DNA from: Hymenobacter convexus
GTDB lineage: Bacteria > Bacteroidota > Bacteroidia > Cytophagales > Hymenobacteraceae
Assembly: GCF_030580955.1 (NCBI RefSeq)
Contig: NZ_JAUQON010000008.1
Span: 1 to 64,000, forward strand
Direction of reading: 5' to 3'
DNA length: 64,000 nt
Shown: positions 24,821 to 32,515 of the stretch, in pieces
Position numbering within the stretch: position 1 is the stretch's first letter
How the letters are laid out: every line of letters begins with the position of its first letter
Notes under the pieces: generated by a model
Told to the model about the DNA's origin: nothing
The model's database searches: none
Seen by the model: only the letters and a program-made list of their open reading frames with translations
Position numbers and translations under genes: made by a program

Positions 24821-27800
24821 ATGAAACAATTCTTCGCTGGCAGGCTGCTTAAGTGCCTGATGTTTTTGGCGTGCTTATGGCCTTTGGTGGGTTCGGCCGC
24901 GCCTTTCACCCCCGGTAACCTCGTGGTAGTGCGTGTAGGCGACGGCGGCGCGACGGCCTTGTCGACGTCGGCGGCTCCCACTTTCCTATTGGAATACACT
25001 CCGGCCGGCGTGCTGGTGCAAACCATCGCCCTGCCCACGGCCGCAGCCGGCAACAACAGCATTCTGACCAACACCGGGTCTTCGGGCTCCGACGCCCTGC
25101 TGACCCGCTCGGTGAACGGTGCTTACCTGATACTGACCGGCTACGACGCTGCCGTAGGTACCGCGACCCTGGCCGGCACTACCTCCGCCGCCAACAACCG
25201 CATCATCGGCCGCATCGCCGCCGACGGCACCTTCGACACCAGCACCCGTCTGAGCGACGGCTTCAGCGGGGGCAACATCCGCTCGGCTGCCTCCGTGGAC
25301 GGCACTACCTTTTACGCCGTGGGCTCGACGGGCGGCGTGCGCTACGCGCCCCTGGGCAACCCGGCTTCCGGCACCAGCACGGTGATTACGGCCGTGCCTT
25401 CCAACAACCGGGGCGTGGGCATTTACGGCGGCAACTTGTACGTATCCTCGTCGACCACTACTGGCGGCAACTTTTTGGGCATCTCCCAAGTAGGCACCGG
25501 CCTGCCCACCACCACCGGCCAAACCAGCACCCCGCTGCCTGGCTTCCCCACGGCCTCCGGCCCCAGCGCCTACGGCTTCTATTTTGCCGACCTGAGCACG
25601 ACCGTAGCCGGTCTGGACGTGGTATACGTGGCGGACGACCGCACTACCGTAGACGGTGGGGTGCAGAAGTGGAGCCTAGTAAGCGGCACCTGGACCTACA
25701 ACGGCGTCATCACCGGCGCCACGGCTACTACGGCCGGCCCGGGCCTGCGCGGCCTGAACGGCAGCACGAGCGGTACCACCGTTTCGTTGGCCACCAGCAG
25801 CAGCACCAGCCTGTACTTAATCACCGACAACGCCGGCTACAACGCTGCGCCCAGCACCACAGCCCTGCCTACGGCCATTGCCACCTCCGGCACCAACGCC
25901 AACTTCCGCGGGGTAACCTTCGCCCCGGTGGCCGCCACAGCTGCGCCCACCATCACGAGCTTCACGCCCACCAGCGGCGCGGCCGGTGCTACCGTTACCG
26001 TCACCGGCACTGACTTCACGGGCGCCACGGCTGTGACGCTCAACGGCGTGGCCATCACCGGCTTCACGGTGGTGAACGCCACAACCATCACCTTCACCGT
26101 GCCCGCTACGGGTGCGACCAGCGGCACCATCGCCGTGACTACGCCCGGCGGCACGGCCACCAGCACCGGCACCTTCACCGTGACGCCGGCCGCTTCGGCG
26201 CCCACCATCACGAGCCTGAGCCCGGCTACGGCTGTGGCCGGCGGCGCAGCCTTCACGCTCACCGTTACCGGCACGGGCTTCGTGGCGGGTTCGGTGGTGA
26301 ATTTCGGCACCACGGCCCTCACTACTACGTTTGTATCGGCTACGTCGCTCACGGCGGCCGTGCCGGCCAGCGCCATTGCCACGGCCGGTACTTATAGCGT
26401 AACGGTGGCCAACCCCGCCGCCAGCGGTGGCACCTCGGCCGCCAGCACCTTCACGGTGACGGCGGCTGTGGCCGTGCCCACCATCACGAGCTTCACGCCC
26501 ACCAGCGGCGCGGCCGGCGCTACCGTAACCATCACGGGTACTAACCTGACTGGTGCTACAGGCCTGACGCTGAACGGCGTGGCCATCACCGGCTTCACGG
26601 TGGTGAACGCCACGACCATTACCTTCACCGTGCCCGCCACCGGCGCAACCAGCGGCACCATCGCCGTGACCACGCCCGGCGGCACGGCCACCAGCACCGG
26701 CACCTTCACCGTAACGCCCGCTGCCGTGACGCCCACGATTACGCAGCTCGCACCTGGTGTGCAAGTAGTTGGTGGCGGCGCCATGACGTTTGTGATTACG
26801 GGAACGGGCTTCACGCCGACTTCCACCGTGAGCTTCAACGGCGTTTCTTACCCGCAGACCACCAGCACGGCCACCAGCATTGAGGCCCTGATTCCGGCCA
26901 CGGCCTTCACCACGGTGGGTTCTTTCCCCGTTACGGTGACGAACTCGGCCGGTACGTCTAACGCCTTCACCTTCACGGTGAACAACGTGAGCACGCCCGG
27001 CGCTTTCGAAGATTTCGAAACCGGTACCAAAACGGGGTATGCCGCGGCCTCGGTCACCCTGGCCAGCGGCTCCTGGACCTTCTCCGATGCGCTAATTGGC
27101 ACGGCTTTCAATGACCGCGCCAACGGCCTGAAATCGGCGCGTATCCGCGTGGGCTTCATCCGCATGGACTTCGACAAGCCCACCGGTGCCGGTACGGTTA
27201 TCGTGAACGCCGGTACGTTCGGCGTCGACACGGGAGCCAGCTTCATCCTGGAGAAATCGACCGACGGCGGGGTGACCTTCACCACGGTGCCCGGCGCTCC
27301 GGCCACCCTTACCAACGTCATTACTCCCTACACCTTCACGGTGAACCAGGCCGGCAACGTGCGTTTCCGCATCACCAGCACGTCGACCGCCACCACTTCG
27401 CGCATCAACATCGACGACATCTCGATTTCGAACTACACGGCCCCGGCTGCACCCACCATCACCAGCTTCACGCCCACCACGGGCGGCCCTGGCACCACGG
27501 TGACGGTGACCGGCACCAACTTCACAGGAGCTACGGCCGTGCGCATCGGCAGCTTCACCGTGACGAACTACACGGTGGTGAACGGCACGACCATCACGTT
27601 TGTGGTGCCCGGCGGCACGGGCAGCGTAGCCGGCCTCATCACGGTGGTGACGCCCGGCGGCACGGCCACCAGCACCGCTACCTTCAACTTGGTGTCGGCC
27701 GTAGCGGCCAGCCAGGCCCTGCCCGGCCTCACGGTGTTCCCGAACCCCGCTACCGACCGCGTGACGCTGACCCTGCCCGGCTCGGGCGCTGCCACGGTGG

Positions 27801-27955
27801 CCCTGCGCGACCTGGCTGGCCGCCTGCTGCTGGCCCCCGCCACGCTGGGTGCCAACAAGGAAGTGGTGCTGCCGGCCGGCCTGGCCGCTGGCGTGTATGT
27901 GCTCGAAGTGCGTCAGGGCGAAGTATTCGCCGTGCGCCGCATCGTGAAAAACTAA
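24821..27955 (+). CDS. Secreted IPT/TIG-repeat protein with T9SS sorting domain
   Basis: A 1044-residue surface protein. Residues 1-30 are a signal peptide (MKQFFAGRLLKCLMFLACLWPLVGSAA). Residues about 30-370 are a beta-rich region with NLVVVRVGDGGA, an N-terminal module seen in Bacteroidota secreted proteins. Five IPT/TIG Ig-like domains follow at about 374-460, 460-552, 553-640, 640-727 and 877-965, each opening PTITSFTPTSG or a relative and ending FTVTP. An intervening domain at about 730-870 (FEDFETGTKTGYAA..., RINIDDISISN) resembles a jelly-roll/choice-of-anchor module. The end, from FPNPATDRVTLTLPG to GVYVLEVRQGEVFAVRRIVKN, is a T9SS type A sorting domain. The reading frame opens earlier, at 24329, but that part overlaps murI, so the ATG at 24821 was used. 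A terminator follows. Confidence 0.93.
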   Translation: MKQFFAGRLLKCLMFLACLWPLVGSAAPFTPGNLVVVRVGDGGATALSTSAAPTFLLEYTPAGVLVQTIALPTAAAGNNSILTNTGSSGSDALLTRSVNGAYLILTGYDAAVGTATLAGTTSAANNRIIGRIAADGTFDTSTRLSDGFSGGNIRSAASVDGTTFYAVGSTGGVRYAPLGNPASGTSTVITAVPSNNRGVGIYGGNLYVSSSTTTGGNFLGISQVGTGLPTTTGQTSTPLPGFPTASGPSAYGFYFADLSTTVAGLDVVYVADDRTTVDGGVQKWSLVSGTWTYNGVITGATATTAGPGLRGLNGSTSGTTVSLATSSSTSLYLITDNAGYNAAPSTTALPTAIATSGTNANFRGVTFAPVAATAAPTITSFTPTSGAAGATVTVTGTDFTGATAVTLNGVAITGFTVVNATTITFTVPATGATSGTIAVTTPGGTATSTGTFTVTPAASAPTITSLSPATAVAGGAAFTLTVTGTGFVAGSVVNFGTTALTTTFVSATSLTAAVPASAIATAGTYSVTVANPAASGGTSAASTFTVTAAVAVPTITSFTPTSGAAGATVTITGTNLTGATGLTLNGVAITGFTVVNATTITFTVPATGATSGTIAVTTPGGTATSTGTFTVTPAAVTPTITQLAPGVQVVGGGAMTFVITGTGFTPTSTVSFNGVSYPQTTSTATSIEALIPATAFTTVGSFPVTVTNSAGTSNAFTFTVNNVSTPGAFEDFETGTKTGYAAASVTLASGSWTFSDALIGTAFNDRANGLKSARIRVGFIRMDFDKPTGAGTVIVNAGTFGVDTGASFILEKSTDGGVTFTTVPGAPATLTNVITPYTFTVNQAGNVRFRITSTSTATTSRINIDDISISNYTAPAAPTITSFTPTTGGPGTTVTVTGTNFTGATAVRIGSFTVTNYTVVNGTTITFVVPGGTGSVAGLITVVTPGGTATSTATFNLVSAVAASQALPGLTVFPNPATDRVTLTLPGSGAATVALRDLAGRLLLAPATLGANKEVVLPAGLAAGVYVLEVRQGEVFAVRRIVKN
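25946..26724 (+). repeat. Near-identical direct repeats inside the IPT gene
   Basis: Two copies of an IPT-coding unit of about 245 bases, 25946-26190 and 26477-26724, share long identical stretches (for example the segments coding GVAITGFTVVNATTITFTVP and GATSGTIAVTTPGGTATSTG). The differences are mostly silent or few, indicating recent duplication or gene conversion. Confidence 0.85.
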
Positions 27956-27995
27956 TTGCTGACCTCGGGCTAGGCCCGATAGAAGCCGTGAAAAA

Positions 27996-28023
27996 GCCCC
28001 CGCCAATGCGGGGGCTTTTTTTT
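27996..28023 (+). terminator. Intrinsic terminator after the IPT gene
   Basis: An 8-bp GCCCCCGC stem pairs with GCGGGGGC around a CAAT loop and is followed by eight T residues. Confidence 0.92.
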
Positions 28024-28176
28024 GTTGCCTGTTACGTGGGCGCATGATGAAAATGAGGGTGCGCAGCGGTGCTGCTTTCGGGAACGATTGCGCAAGTAAA
28101 TGTGGCCAAGGGCTTGGCTGGCGCATAAACCCGTCGGACTTTTAGTGGCCCTTAACTACTCCAAGGCTGTTGTTGC

Positions 28177-28536
28177 ATGAACTCCTCTGCCCCCGAACAA
28201 CCCACGCGCCCTTCCTTTGTGCCCGACGGCCGGGCCGAATGGGAAACCACCGGCCCCGGCGTGCGCCGCAAGGTGCTGGCCCACGGCCCCGACCTGATGC
28301 TCACACGGGTGGCCTTCGGGGCTGGGGCCGTGGGAGCCGTGCACAACCACCCGCACGCCCAGCTGAGCTATGTGGAAAGCGGCGCGTTCGACTACACCAT
28401 TGCCGAAGAAACGCAGACCCTGCGCGCCGGCGACAGCTGCTACGTGCCGCCGCTGGCCTGGCACGGCGTGGTGTGCCTCGAAGCCGGCGTGCTGGTCGAT
28501 GCCTTCACGCCCCAACGCGACGACTTTCTGGCGTAA
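28177..28536 (+). CDS. Cupin protein, KdgF-like
   Basis: A 119-residue single cupin. The metal motif AVHNHPHAQLSYVESGAF (about 52-69) provides the two His and the Glu, and PPLAWHGVVCLE supplies the second motif His. Cupins of this size next to pectinases are often KdgF, which linearises unsaturated uronates; the immediate downstream gene is a pectinesterase-pectate lyase, so the KdgF assignment is supported by context but not proven by sequence alone. Confidence 0.8.
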   Translation: MNSSAPEQPTRPSFVPDGRAEWETTGPGVRRKVLAHGPDLMLTRVAFGAGAVGAVHNHPHAQLSYVESGAFDYTIAEETQTLRAGDSCYVPPLAWHGVVCLEAGVLVDAFTPQRDDFLA

Positions 28537-28557
28537 GCCGCTATCTGCTTTTTACCA

Positions 28558-30606
28558 ATGAAAACAACTGCGCTGCGCCTGCTGGGGCTGCTGATACTGC
28601 TGTTGCTGGGCCTGTGCCTGCGCCCGGCTTTGGCCCAAACCGTGACGGTGGCTCCGGACGGCTCCGGCAACTTCCGCACCATTCAGGAGGCCATCAACAG
28701 CCTGCCGGCCACGGCCGCCAAGCCGCGCACGGTGCTCATCAAAAACGGGACTTACCGCGAGAAGGTCTACATCGATGGCAAGGCCAACGTTGTGCTCAAA
28801 GGGCAAAGCGAGAAGGGCGTGGTACTGACCTACGCGCAGGCCCGCGACCAGTGGCTGTGCGGCCCCGACGCCAAGGCCGGCGACTGGGGCGTGGCCACGC
28901 TCAACCTGCGCAACTGCCCCGACCTCACCCTCGAAACCCTAAGCGTCGTCAACAGCTACGGTTTCGGTGCCGCCGGTGATGTCACCATCGATTGCCCCAC
29001 CGCGCCCGACGGCCACAAAACCGTGCGCAAAACCAGTCACCAGATGGCCCTGCGCGCGCTGCCCGGCGCCACGCGGCTCATCGTGCGGCACTGCACGTTC
29101 CGGGCGCTGGGCGGCGACACGGTGAGCCCCTGGGACACGGAAGCCGGTGCCTACTATTTTAAGGACTGCACCATGGAAGGTGGCGTGGATTTCTACTGCC
29201 CGCGCGGCTGGGCCTACGCCGAAAACTGCCGCTTCGTCTGCCACAGCCAGGAAGCCGCCATCTGGCACGACGGCTCGGGCAGCCGCGACTCTAAAACGGT
29301 GCTCCGCAACTGCACTTTCACGGGCGACGACGGCTTCAAGCTGGGCCGGTTTCACCGGGAGGCGCAGTTTTACCTGGTCAACTGCCAGTTTGCGAAGAAC
29401 ATGGCCAATGCCGATATTTACCACGCCGCCTCAGGGCCCGGGCCGAAACAGTGGGGCCGCCGCGTGTACTACGCGGGCTGCCACCGCCAGGGCGGCGACT
29501 ACGCCTGGATGAAGGACAACCTCGCCACCGCCGAGGGCGCCCCCAAGCCCCAGGACCTGACGCCCGCCTGGACTTTCGGCGGCCGCTGGAACCCGCTGAC
29601 GGGCGCCGTAGCCGCTGCGCCCGCCGCCCCAGCGGCGCCAACCGATACCATTGCCGACAACATGCTGCTCTACCAGCGCTCCGTGGGCGGCTGGCCCAAG
29701 GCGCTGGGCGAAGTGAAAATTAACTACGCGACGCGCCTGAGCGCCGGGGCCCGCGCCGGCCTCATCGACAGCAAAAACCAAAACGACGCCACCATCGATA
29801 ACGACGCGACGACCCGCGAAATCCACTACCTGCTCAAGGCCTACCAGCAAACGCACAACCCGGCCTACCGCCAGGGCGCCGAAAACGGCATTCGCTACCT
29901 GCTGAAAATGCAGTACGCCAACGGCGGCTTTCCGCAGTTTTACCCCGACCTGAGCGGGTACCGGCGCGAAATCACCTTCAACGACGACGCCATGGTGCGG
30001 GCCCTGACCGTGCTGCGCCGCGTGGCCCGGCGGGAAGAACGGTACGCCGTGGTCGACCCCGAACTGGTACCGCTGGCCAAAGCCGCCGTGGCCCGCGGCG
30101 TCGACTGCATCCTGAAAACGCAGGTGGTGCAAAACGGCCGCTCCACCGCCTGGTGCGCCCAATACGACGAAGTGAGCCTGCTGCCCGCCAAAGCCCGCGC
30201 CTTCGAGCTGCCTTCGCTCAGTGGGGCCGAGTCGGTGGGCATCGTGCGCTTTTTGATGGACGAGCCCGCCACGCCCGCCGTGAAAGCCGCCATTGAGGGC
30301 GCCGTGGCGTGGTTTGGGCAGGTGAAAATGACGGGCTTCGCGCTGAAGGAAGTGGCCGCACCGCAGGAAAAAAGCCACCGCGACCGGGTGATAGTGCCCC
30401 AGCCGGGCGCGGTGCTGTGGGCCCGCTTCTACGAGTTGGGCACGAACCGGCCCATTTACGTGGGCCGCGACAGCCAGGTGCACTACCAACTCAGCGAGAT
30501 TGAAAATGAGCGCCGGGCCGGCTACATCTACGCCAGCACCTGGCCCGCCGAGCTAATCGAAAAAGAATATCCGGCCTGGCAAAAGCGGGCGGAGGGTTCC
30601 AAATAG
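28558..30606 (+). CDS. Pectinesterase (CE8)-pectate lyase (PL10) fusion
   Basis: A 682-residue secreted enzyme. A signal peptide (LLGLLILLLLGLCLRPALAQ, 1-27) is followed by CE8 pectinesterase (about 28-345): GTYREKV (64-70), HQMALRA (161-167), catalytic Asp in GGDTVSPW (Asp187) and nucleophile-type VDFYCPRG (Asp211), and KLGR (261-264). A short Ala/Pro linker (about 350-362) leads to PL10 pectate lyase (about 363-675): TIDNDATTREIHYLL, NGGFPQFYPD, ITFNDDAMV, WCAQYDE, GTNRPIYVGRD. The fusion would remove methyl esters and then cleave the chain in one polypeptide. It starts 21 bases after the KdgF-like gene, suggesting one operon. Confidence 0.92.
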   Translation: MKTTALRLLGLLILLLLGLCLRPALAQTVTVAPDGSGNFRTIQEAINSLPATAAKPRTVLIKNGTYREKVYIDGKANVVLKGQSEKGVVLTYAQARDQWLCGPDAKAGDWGVATLNLRNCPDLTLETLSVVNSYGFGAAGDVTIDCPTAPDGHKTVRKTSHQMALRALPGATRLIVRHCTFRALGGDTVSPWDTEAGAYYFKDCTMEGGVDFYCPRGWAYAENCRFVCHSQEAAIWHDGSGSRDSKTVLRNCTFTGDDGFKLGRFHREAQFYLVNCQFAKNMANADIYHAASGPGPKQWGRRVYYAGCHRQGGDYAWMKDNLATAEGAPKPQDLTPAWTFGGRWNPLTGAVAAAPAAPAAPTDTIADNMLLYQRSVGGWPKALGEVKINYATRLSAGARAGLIDSKNQNDATIDNDATTREIHYLLKAYQQTHNPAYRQGAENGIRYLLKMQYANGGFPQFYPDLSGYRREITFNDDAMVRALTVLRRVARREERYAVVDPELVPLAKAAVARGVDCILKTQVVQNGRSTAWCAQYDEVSLLPAKARAFELPSLSGAESVGIVRFLMDEPATPAVKAAIEGAVAWFGQVKMTGFALKEVAAPQEKSHRDRVIVPQPGAVLWARFYELGTNRPIYVGRDSQVHYQLSEIENERRAGYIYASTWPAELIEKEYPAWQKRAEGSK

Positions 30607-30640
30607 AAGGCCAGGAAGCGCAGTCTAAGAGAATCATTTT

Positions 30641-30676
30641 GAACGTCATGCTTCGGCTGCGCTCAGCATGACGTTC
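30641..30676. repeat. Family A palindrome, degenerate short copy 5
   Basis: Only the ends remain: GAACGTCATGC and GCATGACGTTC pair, with TTCGGCTGCGCTCA between. It is an internally deleted relic of a family A element. No other gene is seen in the 30607-30711 gap. Confidence 0.85.
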
Positions 30677-30711
30677 TTCTGCGGTTGTTCTGTCTAGTGT
30701 TTTGCTAACAC

Positions 30712-32514
30712 TCAGAGCTTCTCTTCGAGCCACAGAAACCCGGCGGCCAGCAGAAACAGCCCAAAAAACCACCCGGCCGGCCACGGCTGCGCCACCGTTT
30801 CGGCTGCCACGCTTGCTGGCGCGGCAGCGGATTTCTGTTGCGCCAGGGCCAGCCGGCGCGCCTGTTGCTCCGGCCCGGCCCAGGCGGTGGCGGGGTACAC
30901 GTAGAAGCGGTGCGTGGTACGGCCCGGTCCGGTCACCTGGTGCCAACCCGTGGTCAGGGGCCAGAATTGCGCCGTGCTCCACTCGGGCAAGCGGGTGTCC
31001 TGCCGCAGGGCCAGGCGAACCGTGGGGCCGCCGGACACTACCCGCACCTGGGGCAGCGCTTGCGGGAAAGCCGCGGCCAAGTGAAGCGTAAGGGGCTGAC
31101 CGGGCCGCGGCCACCGGGTGCCGGTGCGCCAGGCTGCCACGGTGGCCGCAGGCGGGCGGGCCGCCGCCAGCAGCCGGTTCCAGAACGAGCGGTAGAGCGC
31201 GGCGCGCCCCTGCAAGCCCCATTGGCAGGTTTCGGGCACCATCGATACCACCACAAGTCCCAGCCCAACCCGCCGGCTGGCAGCGGCCAACGCCTGGCTC
31301 GGGCCGCTAGCTAAGGGGCGCAATGCCGCAGCCGGCCGCAGCTGCGCGGGCAGCGGGGCCCGGGCTTCGGCAGGCGCCCCGGGCCAGGTGAGGGGCTGCG
31401 CGGTGGCTTGCGCTGCTGCCCGCGGTACCACGGCAAAACTGGCCCGGCCGGGCACGGCCCGGGGCAGCGCTGCTACTTCGGCCACCACCACCAGGCCCAG
31501 CCGCCCGCCACTGGTGGCTGCCTGCAACGCGATGGTTTCGGCCGCCGTTAGCGCCGCCAAGGTAGCGGCATCGGCCACCACAATGGCGTAGCGCGCCAAC
31601 AGAGCCGGCGTGAGGCGGTCGAGGGGCGTGGCGGGGAGGTTCGTGAAATCGGTTTGAACCAAGCCCCGGCTCACGCTGGTGCGCAGGGCCGTCGGGTAAT
31701 GGGCTTCGGCGAGGGAGCTTTTGAGGTATTTAAACTCAAAGGAGGGCGTGGCCGTGAGCAGCAGCACGGCGGGCAGCGTCGGGGTGGTCACTTCTACCGG
31801 CACCGGCTCGGCGGCCAGCAGTTGGCCGGCTTGGCGCAGTTGCAGCTCATACACTGTCAGGCCCGCCGTTTTAGGCTGAAAGTGCAGGTGGAAAGCGCCC
31901 CCGCCCGCGGGCACCCGCACCGAATCGCGCACCGCGCCCGCTGCCCGCAGGCACACCCAGGCCGGAGCCGCCGCTTTCGGTACCAGAGCCGACCCTTCCA
32001 CTTCCAGCACCTCACCCAGCTCCACCTGCTCCTGCCAGAAAGCCGACCGGAAGCCCGCCGCAACCGCCGCAGGATGCCACCAAATGGGCACTGCGCCCAG
32101 CACGGGCAGCTCTGCCGCACTCAGCCCCCGCCCCATAAGGTGCAGGCCCCGCAGCGCCGGCCGCTGCTCCGCCAGCGTCAGCAAAGAGTTCAGCGAGTGC
32201 GCCCTGGTCGTTGTTGGTAAACCCCCGTAATTCCAGACCGGCGTGCCCGCACCCAGCCGGCGCAGCAGCTGGCGAAGGGTATCGGGCGAGTAGTTTTCGG
32301 TGAGCAGAATGGCCTGGCCCCGAGCCGCCGCCACCTGGCGGCTGGGCGGAAACGCGCTGAACCACAGGGCCCCTGCAGCCACCAGCCCCAACAGCGCCCG
32401 GGCCACCCGCCGGCGCTGGCCGCGCCAGGCCAACGCCAGTAGTCCCAGCCCCAACAGCCCACAAAAAGCCAGCAGAACGAAATAGGCGGTCGGATGCGGA
32501 AGGGTGGCAGGCAT
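30712..32514 (-). CDS. Membrane protein at the end of the MoxR/Bat cluster
   Basis: A 600-residue protein with two N-terminal TM helices (AYFVLLAFCGLLGLGLLALAW, 10-30; ARALLGLVAAGALWFSAF, about 38-55), a long extracytoplasmic region and a single C-terminal TM (GWFFGLFLLAAGFLWLEEKL). This layout is that of BatA/glutamine-amidotransferase-like proteins of the cluster. No amidotransferase or vWA motif was identified with confidence. It starts 1 base after the preceding DUF4175-like stop, so translation is probably coupled. Confidence 0.8.
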   Translation of the reverse strand: MPATLPHPTAYFVLLAFCGLLGLGLLALAWRGQRRRVARALLGLVAAGALWFSAFPPSRQVAAARGQAILLTENYSPDTLRQLLRRLGAGTPVWNYGGLPTTTRAHSLNSLLTLAEQRPALRGLHLMGRGLSAAELPVLGAVPIWWHPAAVAAGFRSAFWQEQVELGEVLEVEGSALVPKAAAPAWVCLRAAGAVRDSVRVPAGGGAFHLHFQPKTAGLTVYELQLRQAGQLLAAEPVPVEVTTPTLPAVLLLTATPSFEFKYLKSSLAEAHYPTALRTSVSRGLVQTDFTNLPATPLDRLTPALLARYAIVVADAATLAALTAAETIALQAATSGGRLGLVVVAEVAALPRAVPGRASFAVVPRAAAQATAQPLTWPGAPAEARAPLPAQLRPAAALRPLASGPSQALAAASRRVGLGLVVVSMVPETCQWGLQGRAALYRSFWNRLLAAARPPAATVAAWRTGTRWPRPGQPLTLHLAAAFPQALPQVRVVSGGPTVRLALRQDTRLPEWSTAQFWPLTTGWHQVTGPGRTTHRFYVYPATAWAGPEQQARRLALAQQKSAAAPASVAAETVAQPWPAGWFFGLFLLAAGFLWLEEKL

Positions 32515-32515
32515 G

